Assembly (NCBI GenBank): GCA_008330645.1
Contig: VLTN01000050.1
Span: 1-64,000, forward strand
Length of the DNA stretch: 64,000 nucleotides
DNA from: Cafeteria roenbergensis
Lineage: Eukaryota > Sar > Bigyra > Bicosoecida > Cafeteriaceae
Direction of reading: 5' to 3'
In this document: positions 27,321-37,273 of the stretch, in pieces
Layout: each line of letters begins with the position of its first letter
Numbering within the stretch: the stretch's first letter is position 1
Made by a program: the position numbers and the translations under genes
The notes under the pieces: generated by a model
The model's database searches: none
Seen by the model: only the letters and a program-made list of their open reading frames with translations
Told to the model about the DNA's origin: nothing

Positions 27321-29000
27321 CTAGGCTTCTCGGGCCAGCTCCGCCTTGGCCCGCTGCAGCGCGGCGAGCTCGGCGGCCACGCTCTCGGCCTCCGGCCCCA
27401 GGCGCTTGTCCACCTCGTCCAGCTCCTGCCGCAGGGCCGCTCGCTGCTGCTGCTGCTGCGACGTGCTGTCGGGCTGGGCTGCGTCGCCGGGGCGGTTGGC
27501 TGGCGCCGGGGCGGGCCCTGATGCTGGGGCTTGCGCTGGCGCTGCGCCGGGGCCGTGGCTCGCGCCCTCGTCCTCCTGCTGGGTCTGCCGCTGGGCCTCC
27601 CGCAGCGTGAGGCCGAGCCCTGACGCGGGCGCGCTGCCCGATCTGGGCGCCGAGGGCGACTCCGTGGTTCGGGAGAGCTCCCGGTGCGCGCGTGCAGCCC
27701 ACGCCTCCGCCTCCTCCGGCGCCAGCTCCTTCAGCATGGTCAGGTCGACGCCGCCGAGCTCCATGCGGCGCGGCTCGTCCCGGGGCCCCGCGGCCGGGGC
27801 GGCGGCGTCGTTGCCCGGGGCGGGTGTGTCGGCCGGGTGGCCCCGGTTGGCGGCGTCGGCGGCTGCATAGGCGGCCTGCCGCGTGGCTGCCGCCGCCCTG
27901 GCGCTGGTGCGGTGCCGGGCCAGCGCGGCCGCCCGCAGCCTGCCGTGGGCCGCGTCGCGAGCCCGCACCGCCTCCTGGAGGGAGGAGGCCACCTTTGCCG
28001 CCTCCTCCGCCACGGCGGCGGCCTCCGCCTGCAGCCGCGCCATGGCGCTCCGGTTGTCCTTGACGGTGGCGGCCAGAGCGCGGTGCAGCGTGTACGCCCC
28101 CGCGCTCTGCAGCTTCGCCCGCAGCACCCCGGCCTCCCGCCGCAGCTCGTCCACCTCGTCCGCCTGCGCCAGCAGCGCGGCGGAGCGGGTGCGCGCCTCT
28201 GCCTCCGCCCCCTCCGCGTCGCTGATGGCCTTCCGCAGCTCCTCCTCGCGCACGGCCGCGGCGGCGCGCAGCTCCGTCACCTCCTTCTCCACCTTGGCCT
28301 CCTCCGCCCCGGCGCGGTGCTCTGCCGCGCTCGTCTGCTCGCGAAGCTCCGCGATCTCGCGCTCCAGCTGCTCGCAGGCCGCCTCCGCGTCCTCCGCCTC
28401 CCGCTCGGCCGCCGCCACCTCGGCCCGCTTGGTCGTCGCCTCGGCCTCGGCGCCCGCTCGCTCGGCTGCGGCCTTGGCCGCCGCCTCCTCCAGCTGGCCC
28501 ACGGTGGCCGCTGCGCCCCGAGCCAGATCGAGCAGGGCCTGGTTCCCCTCCTCCAGCACGGCGATCTCGGCGGACACCTCGCCCAGCCGCCGCTGCAGCC
28601 GCACAAGCTCCCGGGTCTCGGCCTCGCTCAGGCCGGCGCGGGCCCCGGCGCCGCCCGCCGCCCCGCCCTCGCCAGCCCCCTTCGACTTGGCGCCGGCGTC
28701 GGGAGACGACGAGAACAGAGCGGCCCTGGCGCCGAGCCGTGCGGCGGAGGCTGCGGGCGGGGGGGACATGAGCGCGGGCCGCGCGCTGCCGTGCGCCGCA
28801 GCCGCACCGGGCTCAGGCGCGTCGCCGCCACGCCGCACGGGCGCCCCCTCGCCCCGCGCAGGGTTGCCAGCCCGTGCCTCAGCCTGCTGGCGCATCCGCT
28901 CGATGCGCGCGATGAACGCTTCCTGGTCTGACGCTGCGGGCGCAAGCATTGCGGGGCCGGGCAGAAACGGCGCAGGCTGGATTCGCGACGAGCGCGGCAT
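27321..29000 (-). CDS. Long coiled-coil protein of unknown function
   Basis: The frame is a single exon of 559 aa from the ATG at 29000 (a second possible start is at 28949, MLAPAAS). After a disordered Ala/Pro/Gly-rich head, residues of about 150-390 form a continuous Ala/Glu/Arg/Leu heptad coiled coil. A second helical and disordered segment follows, with SQQQQQQ near the C-terminus and a final short coil. There is no signal peptide or membrane segment, so the protein is probably cytoplasmic, cytoskeletal or nuclear. I recognise no specific family. It is divergent with the DUF1295 gene, with 626 bases between ATGs. Confidence 0.65.
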   Translation of the reverse strand: MPRSSRIQPAPFLPGPAMLAPAASDQEAFIARIERMRQQAEARAGNPARGEGAPVRRGGDAPEPGAAAAHGSARPALMSPPPAASAARLGARAALFSSSPDAGAKSKGAGEGGAAGGAGARAGLSEAETRELVRLQRRLGEVSAEIAVLEEGNQALLDLARGAAATVGQLEEAAAKAAAERAGAEAEATTKRAEVAAAEREAEDAEAACEQLEREIAELREQTSAAEHRAGAEEAKVEKEVTELRAAAAVREEELRKAISDAEGAEAEARTRSAALLAQADEVDELRREAGVLRAKLQSAGAYTLHRALAATVKDNRSAMARLQAEAAAVAEEAAKVASSLQEAVRARDAAHGRLRAAALARHRTSARAAAATRQAAYAAADAANRGHPADTPAPGNDAAAPAAGPRDEPRRMELGGVDLTMLKELAPEEAEAWAARAHRELSRTTESPSAPRSGSAPASGLGLTLREAQRQTQQEDEGASHGPGAAPAQAPASGPAPAPANRPGDAAQPDSTSQQQQQRAALRQELDEVDKRLGPEAESVAAELAALQRAKAELAREA

Positions 29001-29626
29001 GGACCACGCGGCCAGCAAGGGCACCAAGGGATGCCTCCCCGCCCCCACCGCCCCGCCGGAGGGTGGCGGGGTGCTGCTTTGAGTGAACCGCGCGCCGGGC
29101 CGCCAGCCGTGTCTCGACCCTCGGCTTGCCGCCCAGCGACCACGCAGCCGCCGCTCCCAATGGTGCGCAGCGCGCCGACGCCTGGCGCGGCGGTCGCAGC
29201 GCGCCCCTGGAGGCCGGCGGCGCGCGCGCTTTCGTCGCCGCGGGGGCGAGGTGCGCAGCGGCGCGCACGCCCGACCATCGCCTCGCCGGATCGTTCGAGC
29301 CTGCGCTCCCAAGGGGCCACCGCGATCGGCCATCGCAGGCCGGGGCGCTGCAGGGCGCGCGAGCCGCGCAATCTCACACATGCTCCTGGGGCCGGTCGCC
29401 AGGGGCCTCGCCGGGGAAGCGCCTGTGAGGCGCCGGCCAGCGACCGCGAGGTATTCGGCCCGAGCGGCAACCGGTCCGTCGATCGTCTGCCGCCTGCTCC
29501 GCTCGCGACCGGCGGGGCGAGCCCTGCCGCCCTCGCCTCCCGGAGGGCGCGGCCAGAGCGGAGGTACACGCGCCGCACTCCCAGCCAGAGCCAAGGACAG
29601 GCCCGGCGCAGACGAGCCTGTCGGCC
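29001..29626. other. Divergent promoter region
   Basis: Head-to-head spacer between the coiled-coil gene (minus) and the DUF1295 gene (plus). It is GC-rich with no obvious TATA box. Open frames through it on both strands look like chance frames. Confidence 0.5.
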
Positions 29627-30634
29627 ATGGCAGACGCGATCATGAGCGCGGCTGCAGCGATGCTGCCGGAGTGCGTGGCTCCCTGGCTCGCCACGCCCAT
29701 GGGCGAGCTGGCCGTCTGGGACGTGCTTGGAACAGTTGCCGTGTTTCTTCTGAGCGTGGCGAGCGGGAACTCGAGCTGGTACGACCCGTACTGGAGCGTG
29801 GTGCCGCCCATCGCGGTCGTGTGGCTTGCCCTCAAAGGCGGACTGGACGTGACTCCCAGCGCCCTCATGGAGGGCGATGGCGGGGCGTGGCGCCTCGTCG
29901 TTGTGACTGCCATCATCTGGGCGTGGGCCTACCGCCTGACCGCCAACTGGATCCGCCGCCTCGGCGCGGAGCTGGTGAGCACGACTGCCCGGCACGGCCT
30001 GCGCGCCGCGGCCCACTGCGAGGAGGACTGGCGGTACAAGTTGATCCGCACGTGGTTCTGCGGCATGACACCCGTGTACTGGGTGCTTGGCTCGCTGGGC
30101 ATCATCCACCTCTTCCCCACGGCCATGGTCTTCGCCGGCATGCTCCCACTTCAGTACGTGACCGGCAACGGGGGCGAGGTGCTGCCCCTCGGCTGGCTCG
30201 ACGCGGCCGGCGCCGCGCTGGGCGTCTGGGGCATCTTCCTCGAGCACTCGGCGGACACCACGATGGACCGCTTCCTCGCCGCGTCGCGCCCCGGCCCCGA
30301 CGGGTTCCGACCCGTCTGCCGCGAGGGGCTGTGGGGCGCGAGCCGCCACCCCAACTACCTCGGCGAGCTCGCGTTCTGGGCCAGCATCGGCTGCTTCGGG
30401 GCGGCGGCGGGCGGCGCCGACGCCCTCTGGACCTTGTACGGTTTCGCGGCGATGGTCGCTCTCTTCGTCGCGGCCAGCATCCCGCTCATGGAGGCGCGCT
30501 CCGCCAAGCGCCGCGCCGGCTGGCGCAGCTACGCCAGCTCCACCGCCATGCTCCTGCCCCTCTCGCCGCGACTCCTGGTGTCGCTGTTGCCCGGAGCCGC
30601 AGCCTGCGCTCGCCGGCCTGCCAAGGCGGACTGA
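29627..30634 (+). CDS. DUF1295 / steroid 5-alpha-reductase-like membrane protein
   Basis: The frame is a single exon of 335 aa in the usual size range. Several hydrophobic segments can be seen (VWDVLGTVAVFLLSV, WSVVPPIAVVWLAL, LVVVTAIIWAWAYRL and others). Family hallmarks are YDPYWSVVP near the N-terminus, RLTANWIRR, EDWRYK, and the C-terminal cofactor-binding block CREGLWGASRHPNYLGE with GWRSYASSTAMLLP. The family belongs with the 3-oxo-5-alpha-steroid 4-dehydrogenase / ICMT superfamily of NADPH-linked membrane reductases and methyltransferases. The substrate of DUF1295 proteins is generally unknown. A GT-rich tract follows the stop. Confidence 0.85.
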   Translation: MADAIMSAAAAMLPECVAPWLATPMGELAVWDVLGTVAVFLLSVASGNSSWYDPYWSVVPPIAVVWLALKGGLDVTPSALMEGDGGAWRLVVVTAIIWAWAYRLTANWIRRLGAELVSTTARHGLRAAAHCEEDWRYKLIRTWFCGMTPVYWVLGSLGIIHLFPTAMVFAGMLPLQYVTGNGGEVLPLGWLDAAGAALGVWGIFLEHSADTTMDRFLAASRPGPDGFRPVCREGLWGASRHPNYLGELAFWASIGCFGAAAGGADALWTLYGFAAMVALFVAASIPLMEARSAKRRAGWRSYASSTAMLLPLSPRLLVSLLPGAAACARRPAKAD

Positions 30635-30936
30635 GCCATCGGCTGGAGGAGTGGCGCGCACGGGAGAGACAAGGTTCGCGCGAGCGCGTGTGTGTGTGTG
30701 GGCGGCGGAGGCGTGCGTGCATGCGTTTGTGCGTGTGTGCGGGCGGCGGAGGCGTGCGCGCAGGTGCGAGAAATGTCTCCGGCTCAACCCAGCGCGATCT
30801 CGCGTTCAGCCGCGGAGATCGCTGCGCGGGTCGCGCCGTCGCTTGCGACTCGACGAATGGGCTGCTCCCTGGGAGCAGCAAGCAGCAAAGAGCACGCATG
30901 CGCGCCACAGAGCGCGGGATCGGCTCGCGCGCGCGG
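30635..30936. other. Convergent spacer with GT-rich repeat
   Basis: 3' ends of the DUF1295 gene and the alpha/beta hydrolase face each other here. From about 30685 to 30770 a segment of GTGTGTG plus GGGCGGCGGAGGCGTGCG occurs twice. No gene is seen. Confidence 0.6.
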
Positions 30937-32511
30937 CTACGAGGCACGCGCCGTCTGCATCCACGCGCCAAGGGCTGCGCGCTCGCCGGCAGTGAGCGGG
31001 TCGTCGTGGAGCGCGGTGTTGTACTCGTGGAAGGTGCTGGTGCAGCCCGGCGCCTGCGCCGCGGCTGTCGGCTTGAGCAACTCCCACAGAGCACGGCCCT
31101 GGGCGATGGGCACCCATTCGTCGGCTGTCGAGTGTGACTCGTAGGCGCACGCACCTGGCCGGGCGGCGAAGGCCTGGGCCTGCGTCCCGGCCTCGAACGC
31201 GCCCTGGAAGCCGGGAACCATGGCCCAGCCCAGGAACGGAAAGAGCGCTCCGAAGTTGCTGCCCCAGGACGCAAAGGTGGACTGCACGGCCAGCCGGCGC
31301 GAGCTGGAGGAGGAGGCGCCGATGGCCGCGACGGCGACGTTGCCCCCGAGCGAGCGGCCAAGGTAGGTGATGTTGGCATCCGACGTGGCGTTGATGTGCG
31401 CCTGCAGAAAGGCGGCAGCGCCGGCAGCCGCGCGGCCGGTGCCCTCGTAGGAGGGCACCCCCTCGCTCTTGCCGTAGCCGGGGTAGTCGTAGACGAAGAC
31501 GCGGACGCGACCGAGGCTGAGCAGCCACTGGTAGCGCTGCTGGCGGTAGTTGACCGCCACGTTGGCGCCGGAGCCGTGGGAGTACAGCACGGTGAGCCAG
31601 CCGTCACCGGGCGAGGCGGGCGTGCTGTTCGTCATGAGCCAGCCGTGCATGGCGCCGTCGGTCGTCGTGTAGGTCACGTCCACCGGCGCGGTCGGGCCCG
31701 GGAAGCGCAGCGGGTCGACGGCGTAGCTGCAGCAGTCCGCCGCGGAAGCGCTCGTGCAGGGCGCCGCCTGGCACTCGCTGGCCTTGACGTTCCAGAACGT
31801 CACCATGCCGGTGAGGCCGAACATGGCAACGAAGACGACGAGGGCGAGCACAAGGAAGCAGATGACCGCGATGGTCAGAGCCTCGCAGCTGCAGGACAGG
31901 ACCTGCAGCGGGCAGCACCGGGCTGAGAGGCCGCAGCAGCGCCGGGGAGAGCTGCACGGCAGGCAGCAGCCGAAGCAACACGGGTTGCAACACGTAACGG
32001 GCTCCGCGGCGACGTGCTCCGTCGACGCTGGGCTGCCGCCGTCGTGACGCGCCGGCGCCGTGGCCCCCTGCGAAGAGATCAGCCGGCGAGAGCGCGACAC
32101 CAGCACCGGCAGTCGGGGGGTTGTGTGTGTGGGAAGGGGGAGGGGGGAGGGGCGCCGTGCAGGCGTGAGGGAGCGGCGCAAGGCAGCTCCCGCTCTTGGA
32201 ACCAGCCTCAGGCCGTGGACTGGACTGAAGATCGGCCCGTTGAAGGGCGTTGAGCAGCGAGCAGCAATCGCTGCCTGCAAGCGTTGTCACTGGCGCTGCA
32301 GCACCTGCCACTCTGCCGAGCAGCGAGACGGCGCTGCTGCTGCGTGGAAGTCGCTGCTCACCGCCAGGGGGGACTCCTCGAGCTTGACCTGCGCCGCGCC
32401 CGTCTTGGACCCGCAGCACGCGATGAACAGCTGCGGCAGCGTCCAAAGGACCAGCGCAATCGCGGTCACGCCCAGCCACGCGAACAGCGTGTAGTCTGGC
32501 ATCGCTGCCAT
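30937..32511 (-). CDS. Membrane alpha/beta hydrolase with Cys-rich N-terminus (ABHD17/13-like)
   Basis: Two exons: 32511-32389 and 32067-30937 (phase 0; donor GTCAAG is non-standard, acceptor TTCGCAG), 417 aa. Exon 1 holds a first hydrophobic segment (LFAWLGVTAIALVLWTL). Exon 2 starts with a dense cysteine cluster (CCNPCCFGCCLPC and following), a second hydrophobic segment, then the hydrolase fold. The fold shows SHGSGANV as oxyanion region, VYDYPGYGKSEG, the nucleophile elbow LGRSLGG, and a C-terminal HEYNTALHDD carrying the candidate His. The motifs resemble the ABHD17/ABHD13/Bem46 group. ABHD17 enzymes remove palmitate from proteins and are themselves tethered by palmitoylated Cys clusters; transferring that role here is inference. 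The donor choice is the least certain part of the model. Confidence 0.78.
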
Positions 32512-32674
32512 TCGCAGACTCTCAGGGAGCGCGGGTGTGGGCGCAGGGAGGAAGCAGGGGGGGGAGGGCGGGTCGCAGGCGCGGCTTAGGGTTGGTGCCG
32601 CACGGAGCGATGCTTGTGCTCGCTGTCATCGGGCGCGCAAGTCCAACGGCGCTTGCCAGCGTCGACGGCCTCTG

Positions 32675-32693
32675 GGGTCTGCCGCTCACCTCT
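32675..32693 (+). repeat. Left terminal inverted repeat
   Basis: GGGTCTGCCGCTCACCTCT, a perfect inverted match to 37071-37089, preceded by the CTG duplication at 32672-32674. Confidence 0.92.
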
Positions 32694-32852
32694 TTGAAAA
32701 TGGCAAATACACCCAAATTCAGCATTTCGACTGGCAGAGCACCATTTTAACCCCAAATTCTGAGTCGCAAATTCTAGTCAGGATTTGACGCCTGATTTTG
32801 ATAAACCATACCCAGAAACCAGCCGCTTGCCAGAAAATGGTCGCCACTTGAA

Positions 32853-35007
32853 ATGGCCGCCGCACCCGCAGAAGGAGCCCAATGGCCCCGCGAGGACCAG
32901 CATGACCGCTCTGAGGATCTAGAGCAGGCTCTTCGCCAACTCTTCGACGATCTGGCTGTCTTGGCTGTCGAAGGAGACGCAGAGGCTTTTACGTCCCCAC
33001 TTGACCGCGCGCTCCTGACCGCTGTCCATCAGCAAGCCTCGCTGCTCGTCGCCCAGCATGACCGGAAAATGTCTATGGAGTTTTTCCTGGAGCAAGAGTG
33101 GGGGGCGTTCGCAAGGAGCGTCATTATCAGAGCGCTTGCCAGTGTCGGCCACAAGGACGCCTTCGCCTCAGAGTTCAGGAAGGCGGCAGCTCAAGCTCAG
33201 CGTGTCCATTCCCTGAAGGAAAATGCCACCTTCCGTTCTGTTGGTCTCCTCGTCCAGGCGCGCCGTTTTTCGGCAGAAATCTTCAAGGACATGTTTGGCC
33301 TCAGCGAGCCTGCCGTTGAGCTGCTCGTGCAGCTCTCTGAAGCGCGCCTGCAACGAGGGCGGACTGCAAACTCCTTGGCACTAAGCGCACGAGAGCGTCT
33401 TCTCATCGCGCTGCTTCATCTGCACAACGGTGAGCCAGTGCAAACTCGGAGCACCTCCGTTCGCGCCGCTCTTCCTCCGGCGACCCCCTCGCCGCTGCCT
33501 GCGCCCCCTGTGCCCCTGTGCAGGAGGGCGGTACCGTCTGTTGGGAATGGCGTGTGGCGTTAGCCCGGACACTGTGCGCCGCTGCTTGCGGGATGCTGAG
33601 GTCCTGCTTTTCTCGCATCCGGTCATGCCATTTGACTACGTCCCTCCCGGTGGCGAGGACTGGAGGACACTCGCAGCGTTTGGCTTCGCGAAGTATGTGG
33701 GGGTGAAGTGCATTATTCTTGCCGTCGACGGCCACAAGGTGGGTTGCAAAGCACCTGTGGCGCCAAGCGAGCGCAGTGCCTACTACTGTGGTACCAAGGG
33801 CCCGTTCATTACAATGGGATATGCTGTCGACGACGCCCAAACGCCGAGGTTTGTCATGGGCGGCTTTCCAGGCAGCACGAACGATGTGACGGCCCTTCGC
33901 TCAAGCACTCTGTGGAAGGCCATGGAGGACCCGGAGTCCTACAACCATGAGTCTCCCAAAGTACCCAAGGACAGGGTGGTCATTGCCGACTCCGCGTACA
34001 TGATTCGGGACTGGCTTATGACTCCATTTTTGGAGCACTCCGTGGAGCGTGAGCTCTGCCCTCTGGAGATGCTTGCATTCAACTTCTTTCTCAGCGCTGC
34101 TCGCCAAAAGGTTGAGCACTTCAACGGCAGGCTGACACAGATGTGCGCGCCGATTCGGGACCGCGGCCAGCAGCGTGGACCCGACATGGCTGTGAGGCTG
34201 GCTCGGACATGCGTTGGTCTCATGAGCTTTGGCATCCAACATGACACCATAAACCGAACTGGCCGCCTGGGCAGGAGCGTGCACGCGTGCAGGTCTTCTG
34301 GAAGATTTGCTCCGGAAGGACCTCGTCTGGTTCGCCTAGACCGCTCTCAGGGTCCAGTTGGCGACCTTGAGGCCAAAGAGGCAGGCAAGACCAACCGCCG
34401 CCGTCTGGCCACGGCGTGGGTTGCTGCCAAAGGCAGGTCTGTCGTTGTCCGGATGGGCCCTGACAGAAAGTTTCACCTGTTTTGGTTCAACATGGTGCTT
34501 GCACAGCCAACAGACGGCTTCTTGATTGACGCTGTTGTGGCGCAGCGGGCTGCAATGGGCTTGCCGCCCAAATACGCCAGCTTCTCTGGCCTGGCATCGT
34601 CTGCTGGGAACCTTTCCCACGTGCCGGCGCGAGGGAGCAGCCCCAGTGCGGTCGTGGCGGCCACCTCTTTGGCGGCCGAGCAAGCTGCCACCGCAGCCGG
34701 GTTCGTGCTTGCCACGTGCCCGGATGATAGCCCTGTCGAGAACAGTGTGCCGACAGCATCGGAAGCGTCAGCCCCGGCTGCAGCGTCTGCCCCCGTCGTC
34801 GCCGTATTGGACGTGGACCTGCCAGGGTCCGAGGTGGGCACCGAGGAGGCTCAGCACACAGCTGCGGCTGAGTCCACAGAAGGAGTCGCTGCTTGCGATC
34901 TCCACTTCGCGGCAGCCCGCACAAGCACCCCTCCTGGCGTCGCGCCTTCTCGGTCGAGCCGAACGAGAGCACGCCCAAGGCGCTATGCCGAGTTTGAAGT
35001 GCACTGA
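32853..35007 (+). CDS. PIF/Harbinger DDE transposase
   Basis: Two exons: 32853-33429 and 33524-35007 (phase 1; GTGAGC ... TGTGCAG), 686 aa. Splicing yields HNGGRYRLLGMACGVSPDTV, the helix-turn-helix region expected before the nuclease in this family. The catalytic triad is visible: Asp in ILAVDGHK, Asp in VIADSAYMI and Glu in KVEHFNGRL. GFPGSTNDVTALRSS and FNFFLSAARQ are also characteristic of DDE_Tnp_4 proteins. A long C-terminal tail rich in Ala/Ser/Val ends in a basic patch (SRSSRTRARPRRYAE), possibly for nuclear import or DNA contact. The enzyme cuts and pastes the element. Nothing looks broken. Confidence 0.92.
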
Positions 35008-35305
35008 GCCCCGAACGACAGTGTTTGCACCAGCCGTAAGCGTTTGAGCTGCGAAGGGATTGCTTGGAGCGAAAGTACCCCAAATACAAGCAATGCCAGA
35101 GAGCTTAGGGCTAGCCAACACAAGTGCACCCACGCATGGCTTTACACGTCGAGGGAATGCCACACTCAACCTTTAAGCAACCGAGGTTGGCTGCGGGCTC
35201 TCAAAGCCGCAGGCGACAGGCAGGACTTGGACCAAAGCGCCCGCAAACGCGTCCAGCCGCCACGAACGTGCACTTGGGTCGCAGATCGCGTTCGCTTGCT
35301 CTGAC

Positions 35306-36826
35306 TCAGTTGGTTCTGGGATCGGCGCCGTCTAGGCGAGACTGCCAACCTGCGGAAGAGGAAGGCAATGAGGTGGCTGTTCCAGGCCCCGATGAAGCCG
35401 CAGCGGCAGCGGCTTCCGATCCAGCTCCCACGGCCGTGCCGAAGCTCTGTCCCGAGGTGTGGGGAGACATACTTGTCAGGGTGGAACGTTCTGCCATCCG
35501 TTCCAGGACAACTCTGGCTGCGGGGCTGAGAGATGCAAACAACTCCAAGCTTGTGCGATACTGGTCAAGCACTGCATGTGCGTCCGTTGGACAGAGAGGC
35601 CGTCTGGTCACTACGGCTTTCTGGGCGTCCGGGTGGGGTATGAGAAAAAATCCCAGCCGCGTGCGGTCGTCCGCGGACAGATGGAACAGGAGAGCCTTGG
35701 CGATGGCGGAGAGCGCCACGCCATGCAGCGCGCACCCGTCGGGGTGAAGGGCCTGGAACATTTCAAGCACAGTGATAGCCTGGAAAACGTCCGCTTTGAG
35801 AGCCATTTCGACTGCCATTTGCCGCGGGTCTGTGTCCCGCGGCTCGTGGTCGCCTCCGATCATCGAAGCCAGCAGCGCAGTGTTCGGCCGTTTTGAGCGT
35901 AATCCTTCCAGCTGCCGGAGGCGCTCCTCTTCACGAGCACGCTTCTTCTCCCGCTGTCTGGCCAAGCGAGCTGCTTCAATGGCAGATTGTCCAGCCGCCG
36001 CATGCGCAGCACGATCACTGCCCACCCAGGAGCCGCTGGTCTGGCTTGGCCGTCCAGCCGAAGCCCCAGTGGACGAGCGTGGCGGCACAAGTTCGCCGTC
36101 GTCGGAATCAGCACTCGAGTCGAGCGAAGAGTCGGTTGCGGCTTCGGGCAATGACCAGGGCCCGGAACCTGAAGCAGCGGCCACCAAGTCCTGCTGATGA
36201 GATGCTGGGCCCCGAAGCGGAGGCTGCGCGGTGGCTTCAACCCGCTTCCGGATAGATTCGGATAGTTCCAGGTGGCAAACGACACCGAACTCCGTCGCGT
36301 AGAAAATCAGCAGCTCTTCGTTCACGGTCATGATCACGTCAGGCTTGCCAGCAGCGCGGCGAGCCTGAGTCGCCGTTGAAGTTTCGGAGGCTTGCTGCTG
36401 CGCGACCTTCCATGTAGCATTTGCAGCATTGAAGTGACGCTTGAATCGCAGATCAAGGTACTCCGCAGTCACGTGAGGAAGCTTGACATGGTCTGCCACG
36501 TACGACCAAACCTGATGCCTGAGATGAGACGTCACCCTGAGCCGCATGGTAGACTCTTTCACCTTGCCTGGCCGTCGCACGTGAGTGCCCTTTCTCAGGG
36601 TGTGGTTGGCTGTGGCAATCAGCCCGGGAAGGCGGTCCTTGAACGAGCGCAAAATGTCAAAGAACTGTTCCGCGTCCATAAAGGCCGTCCGGGCGCCCCC
36701 TGCGCGCCGGGTCAAACGAAAAGCACAACGCACAACCCCTGCGTAAGCCATGGCGCCTGATTCCTTCGCCTTGGCAGGCGTGCCGCCGCGACGAATGCTG
36801 ACCTGCGTGAGATGCCTCGGCGCCAT
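35306..36826 (-). CDS. Second Harbinger-element gene, unknown protein
   Basis: The frame is a single exon of 506 aa from the ATG at 36826, convergent with the transposase and inside the inverted repeats. In PIF/Harbinger elements the partner gene normally encodes a Myb/trihelix DNA-binding protein that brings the transposase to the ends. Here I see a basic helical N-terminal third (AEQFFDILRSFKDRLPG ... HVTAEYLDLRFKRHFNAAN) that might serve that purpose. An acidic Ser-rich middle and a charged coiled segment (RLARQREKKRAREEERLRQL) follow, then a helical C-terminus. I cannot assign a Myb domain with confidence. Confidence 0.7.
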   Translation of the reverse strand: MAPRHLTQVSIRRGGTPAKAKESGAMAYAGVVRCAFRLTRRAGGARTAFMDAEQFFDILRSFKDRLPGLIATANHTLRKGTHVRRPGKVKESTMRLRVTSHLRHQVWSYVADHVKLPHVTAEYLDLRFKRHFNAANATWKVAQQQASETSTATQARRAAGKPDVIMTVNEELLIFYATEFGVVCHLELSESIRKRVEATAQPPLRGPASHQQDLVAAASGSGPWSLPEAATDSSLDSSADSDDGELVPPRSSTGASAGRPSQTSGSWVGSDRAAHAAAGQSAIEAARLARQREKKRAREEERLRQLEGLRSKRPNTALLASMIGGDHEPRDTDPRQMAVEMALKADVFQAITVLEMFQALHPDGCALHGVALSAIAKALLFHLSADDRTRLGFFLIPHPDAQKAVVTRRPLCPTDAHAVLDQYRTSLELFASLSPAARVVLERMAERSTLTSMSPHTSGQSFGTAVGAGSEAAAAAASSGPGTATSLPSSSAGWQSRLDGADPRTN

Positions 36827-37070
36827 GCGCCATGGAGTGTGACTCAGACTGTGCTACAGCCATGGAGACTGGGGATCACTTGCTTCAGTCGGGCAGCGTT
36901 GTTCCTGGGGGTCAAGCCGCACCCGGTGGCCCGCTTGGGGCGGTTGAGTGCTGCAGCGAACCCGCGGCCGCCAGCTCTGCTGAGTCAATATTCGGACGCA
37001 AGCATGTGCTGAATATGAAAGGAGCGTTTCGAATTCATATTTAAAAAGCATATTCGAAGACCATTCTGGC

Positions 37071-37089
37071 AGAGGTGAGCGGCAGACCC
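37071..37089 (-). repeat. Right terminal inverted repeat
   Basis: Complement of the left repeat, followed by the CTG duplication at 37090-37092. Just inside, AT-rich sequence (about 36985-37060) contains short palindromes around GAATTC and CATATT. Confidence 0.92.
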
Positions 37090-37273
37090 CTGCTGTCGTG
37101 GGTCGGCTCTGCCGCGAATTGTTGAACTCCGCGGCTGCGAACTCTCGCTTGCACTTGCGACGAGGCTCGGCGGGGCACGCAACACAGCGCTCGGCACGCC
37201 CCACGCCTGCGGCCCGGGTGCTGACAGCTACGCCACTCATCGCCGAGAGCCGGACTCGGTCCGCGGCTGAGCC

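Larger units (their letters stand above)
32675..37089. mobile_element. PIF/Harbinger DNA transposon, apparently complete
   Basis: This 4415-base element is bounded by 19-base perfect terminal inverted repeats, GGGTCTGCCGCTCACCTCT at 32675-32693 and its complement at 37071-37089. A 3-base duplication CTG flanks it (32672-32674 and 37090-37092); CWG or TWA three-base duplications are typical of PIF/Harbinger. Inside are a DDE transposase gene (plus) and a convergent second gene (minus), the usual two-gene plan. The subterminal 150 bases on both sides are strikingly AT-rich compared with the host. The element sits in the head-to-head spacer between the alpha/beta hydrolase and the GH20 fusion gene. 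Both frames are open, so it looks whole and young. Confidence 0.92.

Noticed and set aside
25051-27702. Long minus-strand open frame across three genes and spacers
   Set aside because: It crosses the beta-helix gene's 3' end, the Cys-rich secreted gene and microsatellites, with no recognisable protein. It is explained as chance openness.
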